From contig CAIZKA010000159.1 in NCBI GenBank assembly GCA_903933395.1, positions 1-21,909 of the forward strand: a DNA stretch of 21,909 bases. The letters run 5' to 3'. The number at the start of each line of letters is the position of its first letter. Positions within the stretch are counted from its first letter, which is position 1. The notes below the pieces were generated by a model. The model was given only the letters and a program-made list of their open reading frames with translations. It searched no databases and was not told the DNA's origin. A program made the position numbers and the translations under genes. Source of the DNA: an uncultured beta proteobacterium (GTDB lineage: Bacteria > Pseudomonadota > Gammaproteobacteria > Burkholderiales > Rhodocyclaceae). Shown piece after piece: positions 6,520 through 14,800 of the stretch.

Positions 6520-7087
6520 GGCGGGGGCAGGCGGTTTGGCCACCAGCCGGGTAAAGCACGGTTGGACCTGGCGGCAGCTTGTGGCTGCCGGCGGGTTTGC
6601 GGCCTGTCTTGCCATGCCGGTGCAAGCCGGAATTCCGGCCCCCTTTGCGCCGGTGGTCATACAGCCTGCCGGCGCTCCGGCGCGCGCCGAGTTCGACCTC
6701 ACAGCGGTCCTTGCACGGGCCCGGCGCGAGAACAAGTGGCTTTATGTCTATCTCGGTGCCAGCGACTGTCCCTACTGCAGGAAGTACGAAGCATTTCTGG
6801 AAAAGAATGCCGTCGAGCTTGTGCCGCATTTTTCCAAATATATCGTCGTCGATCTGCGCAGTTCATTGTCGGTGACCACTGATGCCCTATTCATCAAGAT
6901 CGCCGACACCAGTCGTCCCTATGTGGAATTCCAGAAGTCGATCGGCGACGAGCGCACCCGAAACGTCGTCTATCCCAGCGTCTGGCTGCTTGACGGCAAA
7001 CCGAAGCCGCTGATGCAGATGCCGGCCGGCACCGGGACCTTCCAGACGGTGGCCGAGCAACTCGAGATTCTGCGGCTCGAGCAGTAG
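6494..7087 (+). CDS. Periplasmic thioredoxin-fold protein with CPYC motif
   Basis: A 197-residue protein with a membrane-targeting signal (hydrophobic residues 28-45, 'LVAAGGFAACLAMPVQA') after a charged 25-residue N-terminus. The thioredoxin fold shows in 'KWLYVYLGASDCPYC', with redox motif Cys92-Pro-Tyr-Cys95, and in the cis-Pro region 'VYPSVWLLDGKP'. CPYC is typical of glutaredoxin-like and SoxW/thiol-disulfide reductase proteins. In sulfur oxidation SoxW reduces SoxYZ, so the natural inference is that this protein reduces or loads the SoxYZ-like carriers encoded just upstream. It is the last gene of the packed run; the next gene lies 48 bases away with no Shine-Dalgarno sequence. The fold is well supported; the partner is inferred. 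Confidence 0.85.
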   Translation: MSRHFESLEAGAGGLATSRVKHGWTWRQLVAAGGFAACLAMPVQAGIPAPFAPVVIQPAGAPARAEFDLTAVLARARRENKWLYVYLGASDCPYCRKYEAFLEKNAVELVPHFSKYIVVDLRSSLSVTTDALFIKIADTSRPYVEFQKSIGDERTRNVVYPSVWLLDGKPKPLMQMPAGTGTFQTVAEQLEILRLEQ

Positions 7088-7135
7088 CCTGGCGATGCCG
7101 CTTAGGTCGGTTAGCGAACCGTTGCGCACGCCGCA

Positions 7136-7678
7136 ATGAAGCGGTCAGTGACTTTCATGCGTCACGGTGAAAGCGAATACAACGTGCTCGGCCTTTGCAA
7201 CGGCGATCCCGGGATTCCCGTGGCGCTGACCCCGGACGGCCGCGGCCAGGTCAGTCAGGCTGCGGCCGGGTTCGAGCCGGGCACGATCGAGCTGCTGTAT
7301 GTGTCGCAACTGCCGCGCGCCCTTGAAACGGCGGCCATCGTCAACCGGCGTCAGGAGGCCGAAATTCGCGTCGACCCTCGCCTGAACGACCGGCGCACCG
7401 GCTTCGAAGGATGCCTCATCGCCGACTACCTTGCGGCGCGTGACGCTGACCCGGCGAATTTCTGTGCCGCGGGAGGTGAGTCGTTTACGACGCTGAAGGC
7501 GCGGGTGATAGATTTTCTTGGCGACCTGCGTGTAACGCGCGCGGGGCGCGTCCTCGTCGTATCGCATCATGAAGTCCTTCAGGTCGTGCGGGGGCAGACA
7601 CTGGGCTGGTCCGACCATGAAATCCGTCAATGGTGGATCGAGCCTGCCGGGCACTTTACCGTCGAGATGGACGCGTAA
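7136..7678 (+). CDS. Histidine phosphatase family protein (phosphoglycerate mutase-like)
   Basis: A 180-residue cytoplasmic protein of the histidine phosphatase superfamily. It has the RHG motif (Arg9-His10-Gly11, where His10 would be phosphorylated), Arg61 in 'SQLPRALETA', a probable acid Glu91 in 'RTGFEG', and His144 in 'VVSHHEVL'. At this length it is more like the small phosphatases (CobC/GpmB/SixA-type) than glycolytic phosphoglycerate mutase. The substrate cannot be told from sequence. It follows the relay genes by 48 bases on the same strand, with no obvious ribosome site before its ATG (an in-frame GTG lies four codons downstream), and converges with folP after a 17-base gap. Its link to either neighbour is unproven. 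Confidence 0.85.
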   Translation: MKRSVTFMRHGESEYNVLGLCNGDPGIPVALTPDGRGQVSQAAAGFEPGTIELLYVSQLPRALETAAIVNRRQEAEIRVDPRLNDRRTGFEGCLIADYLAARDADPANFCAAGGESFTTLKARVIDFLGDLRVTRAGRVLVVSHHEVLQVVRGQTLGWSDHEIRQWWIEPAGHFTVEMDA

Positions 7679-7695
7679 TGAACGATCTTGCCCGG

Positions 7696-8526
7696 TCAGC
7701 CTGATTCCAGCGCGGCCAATACGGCAAGGGCGTCGCGAGTCGCGGCAACATCATGGACACGGAGTATGTGCGCGCCGCGCTGCGCCGCCAGCAAGGCCGC
7801 GGCGATGCTTGCCGGCACCCTTTGGTGCATTCCGCGGCTGCTGAAACCTTTGAACATCGACTTGCGCGACAATCCGACCAGTAGCGGACAGTCCAGCTCC
7901 GCGAAAACATCCAGCCGGCGGAGCAAGGCAAGATTGTGTTCCAGTGTCTTGCCAAAGCCGAACCCGGGATCGATCGCAATGCGCTTGCGATCGATCCCTG
8001 CCGCGATTGCAGCGGCAACCCGCGCGGCGAGGAAGGCTTTCACCTCGCTGACCACATCGGAATAGTGCGGAGCCTGTTGCATTGACGCCGGAGTGCCTTG
8101 CATATGCATCAATACCACCGCGGCGTTGCCCGCTGCGGCGGCATCGAGGGCGCCGCGAGCCTGCAAGGCAGCAATGTCGTTGATGATCACCGCGCCGGCG
8201 CAAACCGCCCGGCGCATCACCCCGGGCTTGACCGTGTCGATCGAAAGCGGGACGCCCGCCGCCGACAAGGCTTCAATTACGGGCAGCACCCGGCGCAATT
8301 CCGTTTCCTCCGTTACAGGCTCGGCTCCGGGGCGCGAAGATTCACCGCCAATGTCGAGGATGTCGGCGCCATCGGCGATCAGCTGTTTCCCGTGTTCGAT
8401 CGCGCGGGATGCATCGTGAAATTTTCCCCCGTCGGAAAAGGAGTCGGGCGTAACATTCACGATGCCCATGATCAAGGGGCGCGCCAGTGAAAGGCGGTAC
8501 GTGCCGCAGTGGAGTTCCATTGGCAT
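7696..8526 (-). CDS. folP: Dihydropteroate synthase
   Basis: A 276-residue protein that joins 6-hydroxymethyl-dihydropterin diphosphate to para-aminobenzoate in folate synthesis, in the cytoplasm. Signatures in order: 'GIVNVTPDSFSDGG' (21-34), 'DILDIGGESSRPGA' (55-68), 'SIDT', 'INDI', 'DPGFGFGKT', 'GLSRKS' and 'RVHDV', the usual DHPS set in full. Two in-frame ATGs (8526 and 8520) are possible; neither has a strong Shine-Dalgarno sequence. The frame extends further upstream, but that part is not conserved-looking. In many betaproteobacteria folP sits between ftsH and glmM; here it stands alone on the minus strand between a phosphatase and a DUF2380 gene. It could be relocated, or a second copy. 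Confidence 0.95.
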   Translation of the reverse strand: MPMELHCGTYRLSLARPLIMGIVNVTPDSFSDGGKFHDASRAIEHGKQLIADGADILDIGGESSRPGAEPVTEETELRRVLPVIEALSAAGVPLSIDTVKPGVMRRAVCAGAVIINDIAALQARGALDAAAAGNAAVVLMHMQGTPASMQQAPHYSDVVSEVKAFLAARVAAAIAAGIDRKRIAIDPGFGFGKTLEHNLALLRRLDVFAELDCPLLVGLSRKSMFKGFSSRGMHQRVPASIAAALLAAQRGAHILRVHDVAATRDALAVLAALESG

Positions 8527-8672
8527 TGAGGTATCGTTAAGGTATCTTGTACGCTGGAGCAGGATGATTGAACAAGGATAGCACCCGCCTTTGTCGATTT
8601 CGAAACCCGGACGAAACCGGTTTTGTCGAGGGCAGGTGTTCCGGCCCGCCATACAGAAAGGTACTTCCCCAA
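8527..8672. promoter_or_regulatory. Divergent intergenic region between folP and the DUF2380-type gene
   Basis: These 146 bases separate two divergent genes and should hold both promoters. On the minus strand TTGTTC (8575-8570) and TACAAG (8551-8546), 18 bases apart, are a weak sigma-70 candidate for folP. A direct repeat AGGTATC (8529-8535 and 8540-8546) spaced 11 bases apart overlaps the folP leader. Two short palindromes, TTTCGAAA (8598-8605) and AAACCGGTTT (8614-8623), lie on the other side. Promoter assignments are tentative. Confidence 0.4.
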
Positions 8673-9224
8673 ATGAACGTGATTTCCCGCATTGCCTGCC
8701 GCCGATCATTGTGCCTTTCCATCCTCGGCCTGCTATTGGGAATTGCCACTGCCTTCCCGGTGAACGCCGCCGATGGTGATTTGAAGTCGATCGCCATCCT
8801 CGATTTTGAACTTATCGACGAAATGCGGGACCTGGCGCCGGCGACCGTCGAATACCAGCGACTCGTTGTCGCGCGCGACCAACTGGCGGAAGCCTTCTCC
8901 CAGGCCGGACTTTACCGGGTCGTCGATCTTGAACCGGCGGCGGAGTTGATGAAGCGCCTCAAGTCCGAACAGCGGCTGAATGAATGCAATGGTTGCGAAA
9001 TCGATATCGCCAAGGTGGTCAAGGCGGACCGCGTACTGGTGGGTTGGGTGCAGAAAGTCAGCAATCTGATCCTGAACTTGAATATCGTGATCGAGGATAC
9101 GACCACCGGGGCCGTAGTCCTCGTCACATCGGTGGACATGCGCGGGAATACGGATGAGTCCTGGCGCCGCAGCGTCCCCTACCTTGTCCGCCAGATGGTG
9201 GACAAGGGGCAGGGTAACCGTTGA
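8673..9224 (+). CDS. Secreted DUF2380/DUF3280-type protein
   Basis: A 183-residue protein with a signal peptide ending near 'FPVNAA' (residue 33). The mature part reads 'IAILDFELID', 'GLYRVVDL', 'CNGCEIDIA', 'VLVGWVQKVSNLILNLN' and 'DMRGNTDESW', a pattern I recall from predicted secreted proteins of unknown function (DUF2380/DUF3280). A CxxC pair (Cys105/Cys108) could be redox-active or bind a metal. I recall such proteins near PQQ dehydrogenase genes, so it may belong functionally with the relay cluster although folP and a phosphatase lie between. The ATG at 8673 was chosen because the signal peptide begins there; a TTG at 8568 would add 35 unlikely residues. Confidence 0.75.
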   Translation: MNVISRIACRRSLCLSILGLLLGIATAFPVNAADGDLKSIAILDFELIDEMRDLAPATVEYQRLVVARDQLAEAFSQAGLYRVVDLEPAAELMKRLKSEQRLNECNGCEIDIAKVVKADRVLVGWVQKVSNLILNLNIVIEDTTTGAVVLVTSVDMRGNTDESWRRSVPYLVRQMVDKGQGNR

Positions 9225-9288
9225 AGCCATGGCCTTTCTTTTGTTTGCCACGACTTTTCGTGACGCAATATCCCGCAAAGCTCCGTGA

Positions 9289-10701
9289 TTGCGCCAGCCG
9301 TTGAAACGATCGATATCCGTCCTGCAGGTTTTATTTGCAGCAATGCTCGCCGGCGGTTGCGCGACACGGACCTATGAAGCGCGTCCGATAGACCCGACCA
9401 AGGCAAGCGCGCAATGGCGGGAGCGCTCCCTCGCGGACCCGGCATTGCTGGCCTGGGTTGACAGGATGCGCGGTTCTCCGGCCGGGAAGATCGACGCCTG
9501 GGGATTGCCGGAGCTGACCCTGGCCAGCCTCTATCTGCATCCCGACCTTGAGCTGGCGCGTGCTCGATTGCGGGCGGCGGAAGCCGCCCAGTACAGCGCC
9601 GGGTTGCCGAAAAGTCCCAGGATCAGTGGCCTCGTCGAGCATCACTCCAAAGCGGATGGCATATCGCCCTGGTCGATCGGGGTCGGCCTCGAAATGCCGA
9701 TTCGCACCGACGCCCGCGGGGAAGCGCAACGGGAACATTCGGCCGCGCTGACCGAAGTGGTCAGGCTGGAAGTCGGGGCGATTGCCTGGCAGGTGCGCAA
9801 CCGGCTGCGTGCCGCCCTGATCGAGCACCTTGCGGCCGAGGCGCAATTGGCCCTGCTGCAGAGCGAACTCGATTTGCGCGAAGAAGCCACGCGCATGATC
9901 GAAGCGCGGCTGGTGCTCGGCGCCGCGTCACTCAGCGAGACCGGCGAGTCGCGACTTCAGCTGGGAAGCGCGGCGATGGCATATCGTGCTGGCGTCGCTG
10001 CCAGCCACAAGACCCTGGCCGAATTGGCAGCCGCACTGGGCCTGCCTGCCGACGCACTGGCTGCGGCAACCCTGGATCCGGCAGCGATCACGCCGCCTGC
10101 GGAACGGCTGCTGGCGGACGATGTCCAACAGGCCGCCTTGCTCAATCGCATCGATTTGCGCGTCGGGCTTGCGCATTACGCGGCAGCCGAGGCCCGCCTG
10201 CGCCTTGAAATAGCCAGGCAGGTGCCGGAGATCACGCTCGGTCCCGGATTTTTCTTCGATCAGGGTGATCGCATCTGGTCGCTCGGCGCTTCGCTGCTGC
10301 TTGCGCTGTCCGACCACAATGCGGGCCCGATCGCCGAGGCCGAGGCCCAGCGCGAAGTCGAGGGCCGACGTTTCCTCGCACTGCAGGCAAGGGTGATAGG
10401 CGAACAGGCGGCCGCGTTGCGGGCCTATCGGAACGCGCTGCGCCAGCTGGAGAAAGCCGGCACGGTGGAGCGCGCCGCCGCGGAGCAGGTTGCCGCGGCG
10501 GAACGGCGGGTGACGGCTGGTCAAGACGACCGCCTCGACCTGGTACGCCGTCGCCTCGAACGGGTCCTTGCCGGGAAAGCCCTGCTCGCTGCCCGGTTCG
10601 AGACACAGCGCGCGCTGGGCGCGTTGGAGGATGCGGTACAACAGCCCCTTGATGGCAGCGCCCCGCTGCCTGACGTTTTTGCCCGGAATGATCCGTCATG
10701 A
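9289..10701 (+). CDS. TolC-family outer-membrane efflux lipoprotein
   Basis: A 470-residue outer-membrane channel protein of the TolC/OEP superfamily (CzcC/CusC/NodT type). A lipoprotein signal with lipobox 'LAGGC' (Cys24) is followed by two long alanine-rich, coiled-coil-forming halves. A stop codon lies immediately upstream, so the start must be TTG at 9289 or TTG at 9301; the latter gives a more typical short lipoprotein signal, and neither has a good ribosome site. It should form the trimeric exit duct of the pump encoded by the next two genes. Its stop overlaps the adaptor start (ATGA, 4 bases), so the two are translationally coupled. Confidence 0.88.
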   Translation: MRQPLKRSISVLQVLFAAMLAGGCATRTYEARPIDPTKASAQWRERSLADPALLAWVDRMRGSPAGKIDAWGLPELTLASLYLHPDLELARARLRAAEAAQYSAGLPKSPRISGLVEHHSKADGISPWSIGVGLEMPIRTDARGEAQREHSAALTEVVRLEVGAIAWQVRNRLRAALIEHLAAEAQLALLQSELDLREEATRMIEARLVLGAASLSETGESRLQLGSAAMAYRAGVAASHKTLAELAAALGLPADALAAATLDPAAITPPAERLLADDVQQAALLNRIDLRVGLAHYAAAEARLRLEIARQVPEITLGPGFFFDQGDRIWSLGASLLLALSDHNAGPIAEAEAQREVEGRRFLALQARVIGEQAAALRAYRNALRQLEKAGTVERAAAEQVAAAERRVTAGQDDRLDLVRRRLERVLAGKALLAARFETQRALGALEDAVQQPLDGSAPLPDVFARNDPS

Positions 10702-11765
10702 ACCGCAAAATTCTCCTGCTCGTCATCGTCCAGACAGCGATGCTCGTCCTTCTCGTCTGGGCCCTGGTCTTTTATGGCAAGGACGAATACGAGGCCTATA
10801 CCCGCGAACCGCCGAAGCCGGAAGCGCAGACCAAGACCTCCGCCGAGGATGGCATGACCGTGGTCAAGATGAGCTTCAAGGCCCAACAACGGAGCGGCAT
10901 CGAAGTCGCCAAGCTGCAGGAGATCGGATTCCGACCGGAGAAGACTGTCTACGGTACGGTCATCGGCATCGACTCGCTGCTCGACTTGCGTGCGCGGTAC
11001 CTGGCTGCCCGCGCCGACGCCGACGCGATCCGCGCCACGCTGAAGCAGTCGGAGCGGGATTACCTGCGCCAGTCGGAGCTGAATCGCGACGGCCGCAATG
11101 TTTCCGACCGTGCAGCCCAGGCGGCAGAGGCCCAGGCGGCAGGAGACGCGGCACGGCTGCGGGCCGCCGAGGCGGTGGCGTCCAACCTGCGCGCCCAGTT
11201 GCGCCTGCAATGGTCCGAGCCGCTCGCCACCTGGGCGACCGAGGCAGAGGCGCCCGGGCCGCTGCAGGCGCTGATCGAGCGACGCGAGGTGTTGCTCAGC
11301 GTCACGCTGCCCGACACCCTGCCGGTACCCGACGCAAAGGCGACCCTGCACGTGACACCGACCGGCAGGGCGGCGAGCCCGGTCCAGGCACGCTATGTCG
11401 GCCCGGCGGCGAAGGCCGAGGCCATGCTCCCGGGCAGCAACCACTTCCTGCGCGCTGCGGCGGCCGATCTGCGCACCGACATGCGGGTGACCGTCAGCTG
11501 GCACGAGGACAAGCCGGCACAGGCCGGATTTCTGGTCCCTGCCGCCGCCATCGTCTGGTTCGCCGGCAAGGCCTGGGTCTACGAGCAGGAGTATGACGAC
11601 GACGAGGAATTTGTCCGCCGCGAAATCCCGACCGAGCATGAAGTCGCCGGCGGCTGGTTCGTCGCCGGCCGCTTCGAGGCCGGCGACCGCGTCGTGGTCG
11701 AAGGCGCGCAACTGCTGCTTTCCGAAGAAATGAAGAACCAGATCACCAACGAGAACAACGACTGA
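10698..11765 (+). CDS. RND efflux periplasmic adaptor (membrane fusion protein)
   Basis: A 355-residue HlyD/CzcB-like adaptor that bridges the inner-membrane pump and the outer-membrane channel. A single N-terminal anchor (about residues 4-27) precedes a linker. The half-lipoyl segment 'VYGTVIGIDSLLDLRARY' leads into an alanine-rich coiled-coil hairpin (about 95-175), then beta-barrel and membrane-proximal domains ('VPAAAIVWFAGKAWVY'). The C-terminal part has an unusual acidic run, 'EYDDDEEF' (about 297-304), near the usual adaptor signature. There are no obvious Met- or His-rich metal-binding stretches at the N-terminus, so the sequence does not name a substrate. It overlaps the TolC gene by 4 bases; the pump gene starts 57 bases downstream. 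Confidence 0.85.
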   Translation: MNRKILLLVIVQTAMLVLLVWALVFYGKDEYEAYTREPPKPEAQTKTSAEDGMTVVKMSFKAQQRSGIEVAKLQEIGFRPEKTVYGTVIGIDSLLDLRARYLAARADADAIRATLKQSERDYLRQSELNRDGRNVSDRAAQAAEAQAAGDAARLRAAEAVASNLRAQLRLQWSEPLATWATEAEAPGPLQALIERREVLLSVTLPDTLPVPDAKATLHVTPTGRAASPVQARYVGPAAKAEAMLPGSNHFLRAAAADLRTDMRVTVSWHEDKPAQAGFLVPAAAIVWFAGKAWVYEQEYDDDEEFVRREIPTEHEVAGGWFVAGRFEAGDRVVVEGAQLLLSEEMKNQITNENND

Positions 11766-11822
11766 AATGCTGATCGCCGGCACTTCTCCGGGTGCTTTTC
11801 GCCAGCCGCCATGGTGTGAATC

Positions 11823-14800
11823 ATGATGGCGGGGCTGGTCCGCTTCTCGATCCGCTTTCACGGCGTGGTCGTCGGCCTGGCCTGCGTGCTGGTGCTGTAT
11901 GGCCTCTACAGCCTGACGCGGACCAGCCTCGACGTATTCCCCGAGTTCTCGCCGACGCAGGTGATCATCCAGACCGAGTCGCCGGGGCTTTCCGCGGAAC
12001 TGGTCGAGACCCTGGTCACGCAGCCCATCGAGGCAAGCATTGGCGGTACCGTCGGCATCAGTTCGGTACGCTCGGAATCGATTCCCGGCCTCTCGGTGGT
12101 CACCGTGGTGTTCGCCGACGGCAGCGACATCCACCGCAACCGGCAAGCGATCACGGAACGTCTCGGCACGCTCGCCGGCCGCATTCCGGCGGGCATCGTG
12201 CCGAACATCACACCGCTGACCTCTTCGGCAAGCACGGTGCTGGGCGTCGGCCTGACCTCCGACCAGCGTTCGCTGATGGACCTGCGCACGCTCGTCGACG
12301 CGACAATCCGCCCGCACCTGCTGGCCGTCCCCGGCGTGGCCGATGTAAATGTCTTTGGCGGCGAGGTGCGCGAATACCAGATCCAGGTCGACCCGCACAA
12401 GCTCATGCGCTACCGGCTGTCGCTGCAGGACGTCCGCACGGCCGCCAGCCGCGCCACCGGCAATGCGGGCGGCGGCTTCATCGAAAACGGCAATCAGCGC
12501 ATCGTCATCAACAGTGCCGGGCAGATCGCCAGCGCGAAGCAGCTGGCGCAGGCGCTGCTGGTCCGGCGCGACGGACGGACGCTGCGCCTCGGCGATATCG
12601 GGCGCGTCATCGAGGCGCCGGCCCCATCGATCAGTGCCGCCGCGATCAACGGCAAGCCCGGCGTCTACCTGTCGCTGCAAGGCCAGCTGGGCGCCAATAC
12701 CATGGCGGTAACCGAGGCGGCGGAAGCGGCGCTTGCAGACCTCGTGCCGCTGTTCGCGGCCGAGGGCGTGACCTTGCATCCGAACCTGTTCCGCCCCGCC
12801 AATTTCATCGAGACCGCCATCCACGGGGTCAAGCGCGACATCGTGATCGGTTCTATCCTCGTCATCACCGTACTGTTCTGGTTCCTCTTCAACGTCCGCA
12901 CCGCCTTCATCTCGGCCACGGCGATCCCGTTGTCGCTGCTGGCGGCCATCCTCGTCCTGGCGCAGATGGGCATCGGCCTCAACATCATGGTCCTCGGCGG
13001 ACTGGCCATCGCGCTCGGCGAGGTCGTCGACGATGCCATCATCGATACCGAAAACATCTTCCGCCGCCTGCGCGAGAATCGCGACCGGCCGGCACCGCTG
13101 CCGATGCACGAGGTGATTTTTTCCGCCTCCATGGAGGTACGAAGCTCGGTGGTTTATGCCACGCTGATCGTTGCCATGGTCTTCCTCCCCCTGCTGGCGC
13201 TTTCCGGCGTCGCCGGCAAGCTGTTCGCACCGCTCGGCATCGCCTACATCGCGGCAATCCTCGCCTCGCTGCTGGTTGCCCTGACCCTGACTCCGGCGCT
13301 TTGCTCCCTGCTCTTCGCCCATGCTCCGCTGGGCAGTGCCGACCCGCCGCCGATCCGCCTGCTGAAGGCGGCGTACTCCGCGCTCCTGCGCCGGATCGAG
13401 CGCCACTACGGCCTCGTCATCGGCGCTGTCACCGTCATCATTGCCCTCGGCCTCGGCATCCTGCCCCTGTTCAAGTCGCAGTTCATCCCCGACCTGCGCG
13501 AGGGACATTACATCCTGCACATGACCGCGATCCCCGGTACCTCGCAGCAGGAATCGCTTCGCATCGGGGCGCGGGTGGCAGCCTCCATCGGCCAGATTCC
13601 CGGCATCAAATCGGTCGCGCAGTGGGTGGGTCGGGCGCAAAACGGCGCCGATACCTTCGGCACCCACTACAGCGAATTCGAGATCGAGATCGGCACGCTC
13701 GACGGAGCGGAGCAGGCGCGCGTGCTGCGAGACATCCGCGACGCCGTGGAAGGCTATCCCGGCATCAATTTTGCGGTGAATACATTCCTTACCGAACGGA
13801 TCGAGGAAACGATCTCCGGAGTGACCGCGGCGGTCGTGGTGCATATCCACGGTGAAGACCTCGACGCGCTGGATCGCGATGCCCGCGCCGCGGCAAGGAT
13901 TCTGTCTGCCATTCCGGGTGCAGTCGATGTCCAGGTGCAATCGCCGCCCGGAACGCCGCAAATCGCGATCCACCTCCGCCCGGAACAGCTTTCGTTGCAC
14001 GGCTTCACGGTGGCGGACGTGCTCGACGGCATCAGGATGGCCTACGAAGGCGTCCCGGTCGCGCAGGTGTTCCAGGGCAACCGGGTCATCGGCGTCAGCG
14101 TCGTCCTCGACGAGGGCGCCCGCCGCCACGTCGGCGACATCCGCAAGCTCGGCCTGCGCAACCCGGCCGGGGAGGTCATCCGCCTTGGCGAAGTGGCGGC
14201 TGTCGACCTGTCGGCGGGCCGCAGCAAGATCCTGCATCTCGGCGGCAAGCGCATACAGACCGTCACCTGCAACGTCAGGGAGCACGATCTGGGAGGATTT
14301 GCCGCGGAAATGAAAAAGCGGCTGAATGAGCCGGGGGTCTTCTCTGCGGGCAACTATCCGACCTTCACCGGTGCGGCGGAAGCACAGGCAAAGTCCCGCG
14401 AGGATCTGATCGTGCATTCCCTGCTCGCCGGCGTCGGCGTGTTTCTGATGCTCTACATCGCCTTCGGGCGCCTGCGCAATCTGCTTCTGACGTTCGCCAA
14501 CCTGCCCTTTGCCTTGATCGGCGGCGTCCTGGCAGCCCTTCTCACCGGTGGCTGGCTGTCACTGGGCTCGCTGGTCGGCTTCGTCACCCTGTTCGGAATC
14601 ACGCTACGCAACTCGATCATGCTCGTCTCGCATTATCGGCACCTCGTAGTGGAGGAAGGCATGATCTGGGGACCCGAGGCGGCGATCCGCGGCGCTACCG
14701 AGCGCCTGCCGTCGATCCTGATGACGGCGATGGTCACCGCGCTCGGCCTGCTGCCCCTGGCGTTGGGCAGCGGCGAGCCGGGGCGGGAGATCGAAGGCCC

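Noticed and set aside
7108..7121. Hairpin CGGTT-AGCG-AACCG before the histidine phosphatase gene, as a possible terminator of the relay operon
   Set aside because: The stem is only 5 bp and no T run follows, so it cannot be called a terminator.
9249..9262. Hairpin CACGA-CTTT-TCGTG between the DUF2380-type gene and the TolC gene
   Set aside because: A 5-bp stem without a T run is within chance expectation; no terminator or operator claim is supported.
11792..13855. A 687-codon plus-strand frame overlapping the pump gene
   Set aside because: It is a +1 shadow of the RND permease, full of Arg/Pro/His, with no recognisable motif.
10521..14417. A 1298-codon open frame on the minus strand across the efflux operon
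   Set aside because: It is antisense to the adaptor and pump genes, which have clear family motifs. The translation is low-complexity, Arg/Gly/Asp/His-rich, as expected for the shadow of a GC-rich gene.
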